NCBI GenBank assembly: GCA_900110635.1
Contig: FOEK01000019.1
Span: 1 to 64,000 of the forward strand
Reading direction: 5' to 3'
Length of the DNA: 64,000 bases
Origin: Lachnospiraceae bacterium NE2001
Lineage (GTDB): Bacteria; Bacillota; Clostridia; Lachnospirales; Lachnospiraceae
Positions 1-7,146 of this stretch are shown one piece after another; the first letter of the stretch is position 1; each line of letters starts with the position of its first letter. The notes under the pieces are model-generated. The model saw only the letters and a program-made list of their open reading frames with translations. It searched no databases and was not told the origin of the DNA. Position numbers and translations under genes: made by a program.

Positions 1-231
1 AGCGCTTACTGACAAGTAACCATTTTCAAGTGATAACTTAATCTCGTCCTTCTTAAATCCAGGAAGATCAATATCAAGCTCATACTTGTCATCATGCTCA
101 TGCACATCAGTCTTCATAACCTGTGCAGCTCTCTTTCCATAGAGTTTTCGGTCGATATCTCCGAAATCCATCCTTGGAAAATCCATCCAGTCATCCAACA
201 AATTCTCTCCAAAAATACTAGGTAGTAACAT
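1..231 (-). CDS. Hsp20/alpha-crystallin small heat shock protein (partial, 3' end off the window)
   Basis: The minus strand from 231 reads 77 codons without a stop to the window edge, giving the N-terminal half of a small heat shock protein: MLLPSIFGENLLDDW, then a spacer with DFGDIDRKLYGKRAAQVMK, then the first alpha-crystallin strands (DVHEHDDKYELDIDLPGFKK, EIKLSLENGYLSVSA). Such proteins are cytosolic ATP-independent holdases. The ATG at 231 has a GGAGG eight bases upstream; the ATG at 238 is in another frame that soon stops. The usual family length is about 140-150 residues, so roughly half is missing off the edge. Regulation by HrcA is indicated by the CIRCE operator upstream. Family call is firm; paralogue identity cannot be fixed. 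Confidence 0.93.
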   Translation of the reverse strand, partial: MLLPSIFGENLLDDWMDFPRMDFGDIDRKLYGKRAAQVMKTDVHEHDDKYELDIDLPGFKKDEIKLSLENGYLSVSA

Positions 232-340
232 AAGTCATTCCTCCTTCTCAAGAAAAATATAATTAAATAAGTTTCATGAGCAAGGGAAGGAGCGTTTGGA
301 TTCTTACCGGGAATCTTCTCTATTCCTTTGTTCTGACTAT

Positions 341-369
341 GTTATAGCACTAATTGTTAGCACTGTCAA
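341..369 (-). promoter_or_regulatory. Sigma-A type promoter of hsp20
   Basis: On the minus strand TTGACA (364-369) and TATAAC (341-346) are separated by exactly 17 bases, a near-consensus vegetative promoter about 110 bases before the Hsp20 start. The -35 hexamer lies inside the CIRCE inverted repeat, so HrcA binding would directly block RNA polymerase. Confidence 0.8.
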
Positions 370-383
370 GAGGTGAGTGCTAA
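357..383 (-). promoter_or_regulatory. CIRCE operator (HrcA binding site)
   Basis: The sequence TTAGCACTG-N9-GAGTGCTAA matches the CIRCE consensus TTAGCACTC-N9-GAGTGCTAA at 17 of 18 arm positions. CIRCE is the operator of the heat-shock repressor HrcA, usually found before groES/groEL and dnaK; here it precedes an hsp20 gene and overlaps its -35 box. Confidence 0.92.
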
Positions 384-393
384 TTTTTTTATA

Positions 394-656
394 TCACATC
401 ATAAGCAGCATTCCCATAACGGTTATGCATACTGCCATAGTTATATAACCTTCCTTTGTGATGAGCTTCCAGACCTTGTATCTGCCCTCTGAACGGCTTA
501 TGCTCGTATCTATATATGTATTTGTTGTTTCTACCTTTTTTCTTTATTCCACTTAAGAAAGTATTCTACTGCACAGCTTCCAAAAACAACTGCTATTGCT
601 ATATCTGACCAGAAGTTCCATCCAAGTTTATCACCTGAAGAAATTGAACCTATCTA
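394..656 (-). pseudogene. Gene debris: two short membrane-protein-like fragments
   Basis: The gap between the Hsp20 promoter and the nucleoside hydrolase holds no intact gene. Two open stretches on the minus strand read like protein tails. One (531-653) contains SGDKLGWNFWSDIAIAVVFG followed by a positively charged end and a stop. The second (394 to about 530) ends in a hydrophobic stretch ITMAVCITVMGMLLMM. Neither has a start codon or ribosome site, so they are probably remains of one or two small membrane proteins. The motif CGCGCCGAGACGC at 662-674 recurs at 50843-50855. Confidence 0.3.
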
Positions 657-735
657 CCTATCGCGCCGAGACGCATCCTTAGCGGAGCTTTTATAGCAAT
701 CCCCTAAAGAACAATAATCTATTACTTTTTATTAT

Positions 736-1860
736 TTATTGACCACTAACTGCATCAAGATAATTATTGAAATAATCAGCCTTATCTACATCTGTAACAA
801 GTTCTACATTATAATCAAAATCATTATCGGCTGCGTCATAAGTGAAGCCTTCCTTGTAGTAAACAACCTCACCGTAGGTTTCACCTTCGTCAATTATACA
901 GCTGGCATGTGTGTTGATCTTCTCATTTATAAAATCAGGATAAAGCGCACACATCATAGCCAGAGAGTCGCAGTTCATAACTGTTTCTGAACCATTTTCC
1001 TTATAAAACTCTCTTATCTTCCCAAACGACTGAGCAACAAAATCACCAACCTCGCCTGATTCACTAAGTTCTACAAACTGATCATCGGTCCACTGAGCCT
1101 CATCTCCACACATGTCAAGACCAATAATAGTAATTGGAATTCCTGATTCCAACATAAAGTCGTAAGCCTTAGCATCACCATACACATTAAATTCAGCAAC
1201 TGGAGATGCATTTCCTGCGCCTAAACCAGCTGACCCCATTGACCAAATGCGCTTTACATTTTTCATGGTTTCTGGATCCTTATCTATTGCTCTGGCTATA
1301 TTCGTTGCAGGTCCAAGAGCAATCAACTCTATCTCGCCTGGATGAGTTTTAACAGTATTTATTATGAAATCAACCGCATCACCCTCGTTAGCCTCTCTAG
1401 ATGGATGTATAAGGTCTGCATCACCCATACCATCCTCTCCAAACACGCTAAATGCAAACTTCTCTGTTCCGTCATATGTAGTCGAGGATCCCATAAATAC
1501 AGGAGCATCGCAACCGACCTGATCAAGAGCAGAAATTGCATTCTTAGTACTCTGCTCCAGGTCTACATTTCCAAGTAATACAGTAACGCCAACAATATTC
1601 ACATCAGACTGAAGAGCTGCAAGAATAAGTGCTGAAGCATCATCCGCACCTGTATCCGTGTCTATGATTACATTTCGTTTTCCGGCAACTGTTTTACCAG
1701 GCTCAACATTACTAACTGCCTTATCATCTATCTTTACAACTGCCTCATCCTTCTTGTCATAATCACTAGACTTTTTAGGTGGTTTCCCACAGGAACAAAG
1801 AGAGACAGATAAAACAAATGCCATCGTTAAACATAATAATGATTTATTAATCTTCTTCAT
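736..1860 (-). CDS. Nucleoside hydrolase family lipoprotein
   Basis: A 374-residue protein with an N-terminal lipoprotein-type signal (hydrophobic to about residue 20, cysteines at 22 and 24), a Lys/Asp-rich linker and an inosine-uridine preferring nucleoside hydrolase domain from about residue 62. The calcium/ribose site DTDTGADD (67-74) is intact and the FNVYGDAKA motif corresponds to the usual FN-x-DPEA segment. Family members cleave the N-glycosidic bond of ribonucleosides for salvage. The usual LDVTH motif, whose His donates the proton to the leaving base, reads LDMCG here, so substrate or activity may differ. AAGGAG precedes the ATG. Probably anchored outside the membrane; it borders decayed mobile DNA. 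Confidence 0.82.
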   Translation of the reverse strand: MKKINKSLLCLTMAFVLSVSLCSCGKPPKKSSDYDKKDEAVVKIDDKAVSNVEPGKTVAGKRNVIIDTDTGADDASALILAALQSDVNIVGVTVLLGNVDLEQSTKNAISALDQVGCDAPVFMGSSTTYDGTEKFAFSVFGEDGMGDADLIHPSREANEGDAVDFIINTVKTHPGEIELIALGPATNIARAIDKDPETMKNVKRIWSMGSAGLGAGNASPVAEFNVYGDAKAYDFMLESGIPITIIGLDMCGDEAQWTDDQFVELSESGEVGDFVAQSFGKIREFYKENGSETVMNCDSLAMMCALYPDFINEKINTHASCIIDEGETYGEVVYYKEGFTYDAADNDFDYNVELVTDVDKADYFNNYLDAVSGQ

Positions 1861-1864
1861 ATCG

Positions 1865-2160
1865 TAATCTCCTTGTGATAAATTAAAAAATGAAGTAGCG
1901 AATGAATGCTGTCTATTGTATTCAGCTTATATCCTTTGTTATCATACATATCTTTATAAAACATCAATATGTCTGAATACTTGAGTCAGCAATCTTGCGC
2001 TTTCCAATCTGTTCCTTTACAAAATAGTTATAGATATAAATATATCCGCTATATGTATTAGGTCTCAGATCAGATCTTAACGAAAGATATCTTTCGATGC
2101 TCTCATTCAGCGTTGCCTGTCTGATTGTTTCATCATCCACTTCATACTATTTTAATTCTT
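1865..2160 (-). pseudogene. Tyrosine recombinase (phage/ICE integrase) N-terminal fragment, frameshifted
   Basis: Translating the minus strand gives a core-binding (SAM-like) domain of a tyrosine integrase: LNESIERYLSLRSDLRPNTY, then SGYIYIYNYFVKEQIGKRKI, continuing after a one-base frame change near 1990 as YSDILMFYKDMYDNKGYKLN and TIDSIHSLLHF. There is an in-frame TAG near 2150 and no catalytic R-H-R-Y domain: the reading frame is lost just before the start of the nucleoside hydrolase gene. It is a dead remnant of an integrated element. The family call rests on the characteristic I-Y-Y-N-x-x-V-K and Y-S-D-x-L pattern. Confidence 0.65.
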
Positions 2161-2215
2161 CACGAACAACGTTTTTGCTTCTTACAGGCTCAGATTTTTC
2201 ATTTCGGATAATGTT

Positions 2216-2925
2216 TTATTCAGTTCTTATCTTTACTTTTTTTCCTGAGAATGCTATCCCAAATTTAATGATATCCGCTACACCCTCCTCACGCATTTCT
2301 GTGTCATACCCTTTTTTATTGATCTGATCAAGAGCTTCTGCAGATAAGGCATCCAGTTCCTCATCGTTCAGATCTTTATCCCATTTTAATTCCATGATCA
2401 TTCCCGGATATTTATTTTCCCTGGGGAACAGGCTGATATCATATCGTCCGTCGCCGGACTCTCTGTTTGACCTGATCCGATACTGATTATCCATCAAAGC
2501 GATAAGCCCGAGAACAAGCCCATGATAAAAGCCCTCCGCTCCGGCATCGTAGAAGCTGATACTCTTCTTTAAGTATTCTCCTATTCCGTCCTGCAGTTTC
2601 TTTGTATCCTGTGCATAAAGACTCTCAGCGATCTTATTTGCTGTAGCTCTTCCCATAGCACCGATCTGCATCAGATGCGATAGGATCTCACTCTTATATA
2701 CTGCAGCTATCTCGCGGTTCGGTATCGAAACCTCGCAGAGCCACGCTCCATCGCCCTGAAGTTCCTTCTTAGGCGTCTTCAGATATCCGGCCACCAGAAG
2801 CAGACTGTAGATATTTGCAGGATCTTCCGCAAGTGATCTGTACACCACGTTCTGATCGATCCTCGCAATGACACGATCTCCTTGAAGAAGAGAATACAGT
2901 TTCTCAGTGATATCGTCCTGTAACG
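2216..2925 (-). pseudogene. AAA-like ATPase / PD-(D/E)XK protein, C-terminal fragment
   Basis: The reading frame encodes the C-terminal half of the large AAA_like plus PD-(D/E)XK_9 (DUF1703) family common in gut anaerobes. Visible are the lid segment (LLVAGYLKTPKKE, CEVSIPNREIAAVYKSEI) and the nuclease-like core GDGRYDISLFPRENKYPGMI followed by MELKWDKD, where D and the E-x-K pair are the nuclease motif. About 250 residues carrying the P-loop are missing. The 5' end runs directly into the HTH gene, and the first dozen residues of the nominal ORF are out-of-frame HTH sequence. Most likely a deletion removed the ATPase domain. Full-length relatives are mobile, multicopy genes of unclear role. 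Confidence 0.72.
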
Positions 2926-3104
2926 ATACGCTTATCAGCCGGACGCTTTGCATCATCCGGTATCTGCCATCTCTTACCTACCTTAACAGCTCCGGGAATC
3001 ATACCTTCCTTGCAGAATTCCGTTACTCTACGCTCCGATATTCCCCATATCACAGCCATTTGATTGCAGGATTTCATATGGACATACCCCTTTTCATCTA
3101 TCAT
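2904..3104 (-). CDS. Small helix-turn-helix DNA-binding protein, C-terminus altered by junction
   Basis: A 66-residue protein with an excisionase/MerR-like winged helix: MAVIWGISERRVTEFCKEGM, then PGAVKVGKRWQIPDDAKRPA. Relatives are short DNA-binding proteins of mobile regions, often beside Fic or toxin-antitoxin genes. An ATG lies at 3104 but AGGAG directly abuts it; the ATG at 3077 is the alternative start. The last six or so residues lie past the fusion with the AAA/PD-(D/E)XK fragment and are probably not native. Function as an active regulator is uncertain. Confidence 0.55.
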   Translation of the reverse strand: MIDEKGYVHMKSCNQMAVIWGISERRVTEFCKEGMIPGAVKVGKRWQIPDDAKRPADKRIVTGRYH

Positions 3105-3209
3105 CTCCTACAGTATAAACATTATTTGGAAGGATATCAATTTGCATTTGATATCCTTCCGAATATATTTCCGAACAAAGCCTCTCTTTGCGTCTTTCAT
3201 AATAATCCT

Positions 3210-4106
3210 CTATACAAGCTGTAAATAATCTTTTATATTATCCATATTTTGATTTGCATCATTATAACCTAACCAGTATAGTTCTCCGAGTTTTTCCATA
3301 TCTCCCTCAAATCTTGTTACTTCTACTGATTTTGAAGGAGCAATTACGAAAATCTTCCCCTCATTATGAAGCTTATACAGATCATCTGTCATTTTATTAA
3401 AGTCATCATTTGCTCTATTTATGCTCTTTACAAATTCAGGATATCTTCGATACATTGTCATAGCAACTTTATTTGGTGCGGTATCTCTTCTATATGACCA
3501 TTCTCTGGTTTTTATTACAACGATTTTATCCGCACCTTCTCTAACTGCATATGGATATGGAATCTTCGTAGAGCATCCACCGTCAAGGTATGGAACACCT
3601 TTTATTACAACTGGACGTGACACATAAGGGACTGTTGCTGACGCTCTGACTGCAGCTGACAGATTGCATTTTCCTTTTTCCATATATTCAGTTTCTCCAG
3701 TCAACATGTTAGTTACTCCAACAGCAAGATTTCTAGAAGGATCCATCAGTTTCTTTTTATCCAGAGGTAATCCTTCAACTATATCCTTATAAAGATAAGA
3801 AAAACCTGTGACACCATGATCCTTTATAATTGCACCAATTCCACAGTACTCCTTATCATGTCTATAGGTCAGATCTATCCTTGCGCCCCATCCAATCTGC
3901 CCTGACACATAACCTATAGCCGAGAGTGCTCCAGCCGATATCCCAACTGTACTTCTCATATTTATTCCATTTTCCATAAATGCATCAAGTACTCCGAGAG
4001 TGTATAATCCTTTCCATCCACCACCCTCAAGTACCAGGCATCCTTCTGTAATCACATCACTTGCTCTTCCTGTTGGAAGATTGTCAATACCACTATATAC
4101 TTTCAT
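3210..4106 (-). CDS. Patatin-like phospholipase family protein
   Basis: A 298-residue patatin-type serine hydrolase without a signal peptide. The oxyanion-hole loop GGGWKGLYTLG (28-38), the nucleophile elbow GISAG (55-59, Ser57) and the second member of the catalytic dyad, Asp in DGG (175-177), are all present and correctly spaced. Family members are lipid acyl hydrolases acting on membrane phospholipids; the bacterial subgroup resembling YjjU is this length. It has an AAGG ribosome site and stands alone, followed by the ACT-domain pair transcribed in the same direction upstream. Substrate unknown. Confidence 0.88.
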   Translation of the reverse strand: MKVYSGIDNLPTGRASDVITEGCLVLEGGGWKGLYTLGVLDAFMENGINMRSTVGISAGALSAIGYVSGQIGWGARIDLTYRHDKEYCGIGAIIKDHGVTGFSYLYKDIVEGLPLDKKKLMDPSRNLAVGVTNMLTGETEYMEKGKCNLSAAVRASATVPYVSRPVVIKGVPYLDGGCSTKIPYPYAVREGADKIVVIKTREWSYRRDTAPNKVAMTMYRRYPEFVKSINRANDDFNKMTDDLYKLHNEGKIFVIAPSKSVEVTRFEGDMEKLGELYWLGYNDANQNMDNIKDYLQLV

Positions 4107-4125
4107 GTCTTAACCTTACTGTTCC

Positions 4126-4314
4126 TTATCTAGTTTTTTTATAATGGATTGGGACACTTATATTCCCATCCTCATTATCTGCCACATATATATCGCAATT
4201 TCCTATATACTTTGACCAATAGCTGCCATTTGAATCTGGCGTCAGATATTCAAATAAAATAGTGTCCACATCAATATAATCGCCAAAAACCTCTCTGGTG
4301 CTTCGATCCATCAT
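4126..4314 (-). CDS. Small hypothetical protein overlapping the ACT-domain gene
   Basis: A 62-residue reading frame starting ATGATG at 4314, overlapping the stop of the ACT-domain gene by four bases, which suggests translational coupling. It is acidic in the middle (DNEDGNIS), has no signal peptide or membrane segment, and contains NGSYWSKYIGNCDIYVADNE, giving a beta-rich feel. I recognise no family. The overlap and AGAGGA just upstream support expression; a shortened or degraded gene remains possible. Confidence 0.45.
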   Translation of the reverse strand: MMDRSTREVFGDYIDVDTILFEYLTPDSNGSYWSKYIGNCDIYVADNEDGNISVPIHYKKTR

Positions 4315-4679
4315 TCCTCTACGGTATAGCCCTCATTTGCAAGTACAGCCAGAGCTCGCTCAAAATTTTCTTCCTTCACAAGGATATAATCGGTGTTATA
4401 AGTTGACACCGCAAAGATTCCAATCTTGTTATCGGCAAGAATTAAAGAAATCTTTGACAGGATTCCGATCAACGAAAAGTCCAGCACACCTTGTATCCTA
4501 AAACCTCTCCATCCATCATCACGCTCTAAAGTACTTTCAGGTGTATCTGCTGTGATACATACAACAGATATTTCTTCATCCGTTTTCCCTATAAAATAAA
4601 AATCCCTTGAAAGATCGATTTCAGCTATTGCACTGACCTTGCAGACCGTCAATGGATATTGTATCTTTTTCAGTTCCAT
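4311..4679 (-). CDS. ACT domain-containing protein (CASTOR/ACT_7 type)
   Basis: Starting at the ATG 4679 gives about 122 residues beginning MELKKIQYPLTVCKVSAIAE. The pattern (short N-terminal strand domain, then GWRGFRIQGVLDFSLIGILS, NKIGIFAVSTYNTDYILVKE and a closing ALAVLANEGY segment) is that of stand-alone ACT proteins, which bind small ligands, typically amino acids. The ORF could be extended upstream but the extension runs through an XRE remnant, while GAGGGAG sits before 4679. It overlaps the next small gene by ATGA. Ligand and partner are unknown. Confidence 0.78.
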   Translation of the reverse strand: MELKKIQYPLTVCKVSAIAEIDLSRDFYFIGKTDEEISVVCITADTPESTLERDDGWRGFRIQGVLDFSLIGILSKISLILADNKIGIFAVSTYNTDYILVKEENFERALAVLANEGYTVEE

Positions 4680-4680
4680 C

Positions 4681-4855
4681 TTACTTTTTCTCCCTCTCCA
4701 CATAGTGCAGCTCCACATCAAAGCCCAGATCCTCCATCATGGCCAGAAAGGTCTTGTTCATAATCTGCTCTTTGCTGCGGACGATCTTATTCACATATGA
4801 CGCCGATGTACTCTCCCCGCTTCATCTTTGCCCGCTTTTCGCAGACAGTTTCACA
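4681..4855 (-). pseudogene. XRE-family HTH regulator, C-terminal remnant
   Basis: The minus strand from about 4812 to the stop at 4681 reads TSASYVNKIVRSKEQIMNK followed by TFLAMMEDLGFDVELHYVER, the second half of a short XRE/Cro-type HTH protein (recognition helix plus dimerisation tail). Upstream, the likely continuation EKRAKMKRGE is in another frame and the reading frame meets a stop, so at least one frameshift has occurred. Its stop lies one base from the ACT-protein start. Confidence 0.5.
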
Positions 4856-4860
4856 ACATA

Positions 4861-4985
4861 TTACAATGTCTTTCCTAACTGATAAGCCTCTTGCAGGAAT
4901 CTACTTCGTTTCGTCATCCCTGGACTGCCGCACCCGTAACCAAGCACCATTCCCTTATCCTCAAAATTGATATACCGCACCTGCT
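4861..4985 (-). pseudogene. Flavodoxin-family oxidoreductase, C-terminal fragment
   Basis: A short minus-strand stretch ends in FEDKGMVLGYGCGSPGMTKR and SRFLQEAYQLGKTL before a stop. This resembles the C-terminal tail of NADPH-dependent FMN reductase/flavodoxin-family proteins (G-x-G-C-G-x-P-x-M-T, then a closing A-Y-x-L-G-K helix). The rest of the gene is absent. Identification is by motif resemblance only. The stretch lies between the XRE remnant and the CMD-cupin gene. Confidence 0.4.
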
Positions 4986-5018
4986 GCCTTATCGTTGTCG
5001 ATCAGCCGGGTTCCCTCC

Positions 5019-5774
5019 TTATTTCAGTTTGCCATAGTCTTCATCAGATACTGCTTCCAGCCACTCGTTGCTTGTCTCATCTCCTGCGACTTCTATCGCA
5101 AGGTGTGAAAACCATGAATCGGCGGTCGCACCGTGCCAGTGCTTTACTTCCGCAGGAATGTTGATCACTGTTCCCGGTGTCATCTCTACAGCTTCCTTGC
5201 CCCATTCCTGATAATATCCTCTGCCGCCGACACAGATCAGCATCTGTCCGCCGCCGGTCTTGGCATGATGGACATGCCAGTTATTTCTGCATCCCGGCTC
5301 AAAGGTCACGTTAAATACCGGCATCTGCTCCGTAGATACCGGTGCAAGGAAGCTTTGTCCCACAAAGAACTCTCCGTAAGGGTTCGGATCTCCAATCGGG
5401 AAGAAAATGGTATTCTGATACCTGTCTTTTTCTGTCTGTGCAGGAGCTTCTTCATTCCAAACTTCCTTTGCCAGACGGAATACCGCCCATCCCTTCGGCC
5501 ATCCGACATACATTGTCGCATGGGTAATGATTGCAGCGATCTCTTTCTTCGTTACGCCGTGCGCTTTTGCATTCTGCAGATGATAAGTAAGGGAAGAATC
5601 GGTGATTCCGGATGCCATAAGCGACACCACCGTGATGATGCACTTTGTCTTTACATCAATGGCTTCTTCATTCCAAACCTCACCGAAGAGCACATCATCA
5701 TTGAGATGCGCGAACATCGGCGCAAATTCACCAAGCTGATTTCTTCCTGCTGTCTGTACGATCTTTTCACTCAT
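5019..5774 (-). CDS. Carboxymuconolactone decarboxylase (AhpD-like) and cupin fusion protein
   Basis: About 251 residues from ATG 5774 (GGAGGG seven bases upstream; the longer ORF lacks this site and reads into the upstream gene). Residues about 25-110 form a CMD/AhpD-like helical domain (GEFAPMFAHLNDDVLFGEVW, TKCIITVVSLMASGITDSSL, NAKAHGVTKKEIAAII). Residues about 145-230 form a cupin with the metal-site pattern WHVHHAKTGGGQ and a closing VKHWHG. Such fusions are small redox or dienelactone-type enzymes of uncertain substrate. The gene overlaps the end of the aldo/keto reductase gene by eight bases, so the two are one transcript. A truncated close copy lies at 8774-8941. Confidence 0.85.
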   Translation of the reverse strand: MSEKIVQTAGRNQLGEFAPMFAHLNDDVLFGEVWNEEAIDVKTKCIITVVSLMASGITDSSLTYHLQNAKAHGVTKKEIAAIITHATMYVGWPKGWAVFRLAKEVWNEEAPAQTEKDRYQNTIFFPIGDPNPYGEFFVGQSFLAPVSTEQMPVFNVTFEPGCRNNWHVHHAKTGGGQMLICVGGRGYYQEWGKEAVEMTPGTVINIPAEVKHWHGATADSWFSHLAIEVAGDETSNEWLEAVSDEDYGKLK

Positions 5775-6825
5775 TTGCTTTCCCTCCGATCTTCTGATCA
5801 CCCGTTGACCAGACATGCTTCTTCGCAGCATCGGCTCTTTTGTTCTGTGCCATCACGCCTGCTAAAGGATGCGGCACATAAGGCTCTTCCAGATATTTAA
5901 TTTCATCATCCGAAAGCTCCAGCTCCACTGCCTTTGCTGCTCCTTCGATATGATGCATCTTTGTAGCCCCGACAACCGGCGCAGTCACCTTCGTAAGCAG
6001 CCACGCAAGAGAAACCTCCGTCATGCTTACACCGTGCTTCTCAGCAAGTTCCGCCACACGGGAAATGATCACATTGTCCTGGTCTGCCGTAGCATCATAT
6101 TTGAACTTTGCATAAGCATCTTCCTCAGCACGTTTCGTGCCTCCTTCACCCGGAAGTCTGGAAAGCCTGCCGCTTGCCAGCGCACTGTACGGCGTAAGAG
6201 CGATATTTTCTTCCTCGCAGTACGGCACCATCTCCCGCTCTTCCTCTCGGAAGATCAGGTTATAATGTCCTTGAATGGAAACAAACTTTGCGAAGCCTTC
6301 CTTTTCCGCGATGGCATTTGCCTTTGCGATCTGCCATGCAAAGCAGTTTGAGATACCGATATACCTTGCCTTACCTGCCTTTACGATACGGTTCAGCCCG
6401 TCCATGATATCGTAAAGCTCTGTATTCCAATCCCACATGTGGTAGATATACAGATCCACATGATCCATACCAAGGTTTTGAAGACTGGTGTTTATCATAT
6501 TTTCAATATGCTGCTGACCGGTTATGCCTGCTTCTATTTCATCCGGAGTCCTTGGCAAAAACTTTGTGGCAACAATCACATCTTCCCGTTTTGCAAAGTC
6601 CCGAAGTGCTCTGCCGACATACTGCTCACTGGTTCCGCTCTGATATCCGATTGCCGTATCATAGAAATTCACGCCAAGATCCAGTCCGCGTTTGATGATC
6701 TCTCTGGAATGTTCCTCATCCAGCGTCCAGCTGTGCTGTCCCCTTCCCGGATCTCCGAAACCCATGCATCCCATACAGATGCGGGATACAGAGAGATCTG
6801 TATTTCCAAGCTTTGTATATTTCAT
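5767..6825 (-). CDS. Aldo/keto reductase
   Basis: A 352-residue NADPH-dependent aldo/keto reductase. The TIM-barrel tetrad is visible: Asp56 (NFYDTA), Tyr61, Lys88 (VATKF) and His129 (YIYHM). Length and the N-terminal MKYTKLGNTDLSVSRICMGC fit the broad Tas/YajO-like group. AAGGAG lies ten bases before the ATG. It is translationally coupled to the CMD-cupin gene downstream and follows a flavodoxin fragment, so all three look like parts of one redox gene set. Substrate unknown; probably a cytosolic carbonyl reductase. Confidence 0.9.
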   Translation of the reverse strand: MKYTKLGNTDLSVSRICMGCMGFGDPGRGQHSWTLDEEHSREIIKRGLDLGVNFYDTAIGYQSGTSEQYVGRALRDFAKREDVIVATKFLPRTPDEIEAGITGQQHIENMINTSLQNLGMDHVDLYIYHMWDWNTELYDIMDGLNRIVKAGKARYIGISNCFAWQIAKANAIAEKEGFAKFVSIQGHYNLIFREEEREMVPYCEEENIALTPYSALASGRLSRLPGEGGTKRAEEDAYAKFKYDATADQDNVIISRVAELAEKHGVSMTEVSLAWLLTKVTAPVVGATKMHHIEGAAKAVELELSDDEIKYLEEPYVPHPLAGVMAQNKRADAAKKHVWSTGDQKIGGKANE

Positions 6826-6849
6826 GATCTGTCACTCTCCTTTTCGTTT

Positions 6850-7095
6850 TTATAAGGCTGTATCCAGCATTTTACGTATCTTATCCTCATCCGGACGATT
6901 AATCTGAACGCCCTTCGCCCACTTCACATCACCGCTTACATTTTTATGGAGCGCCGTATCACTCCTGCCGACACCGCTGCCCCCTGAAGTACAGAAGGGA
7001 ATGATCGTCTTTCCGCTGAAATCATAACTTTCCAGAAATGTCTCGATGATACGTGGTGCAACGCCCCACCAGATTGGGAAGCCTTGTTGTTCAAG
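6850..7095 (-). pseudogene. Flavodoxin, C-terminal fragment
   Basis: The minus strand reads FPIWWGVAPRIIETFLESYD, FSGKTIIPFCTSGGSGVGRS and a closing DEDKIRKMLDTAL before the stop at 6850. This aligns by eye with the second half of the intact flavodoxin lipoprotein encoded at 10406-11122 (FPVWWYDIPMPMYTFLDSYD, FTGKTIIPFLSHEGSSNGGS). The N-terminal FMN phosphate loop is lost: homology stops near 7095, where AT-rich DNA leading to the DUF4143 gene begins. The gene appears to have been cut by insertion or deletion. Confidence 0.75.
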
Positions 7096-7146
7096 ACTTC
7101 AATTGATAATTAACTCTAGTAAATCTACCTAAGCTACAAAAGAAAT

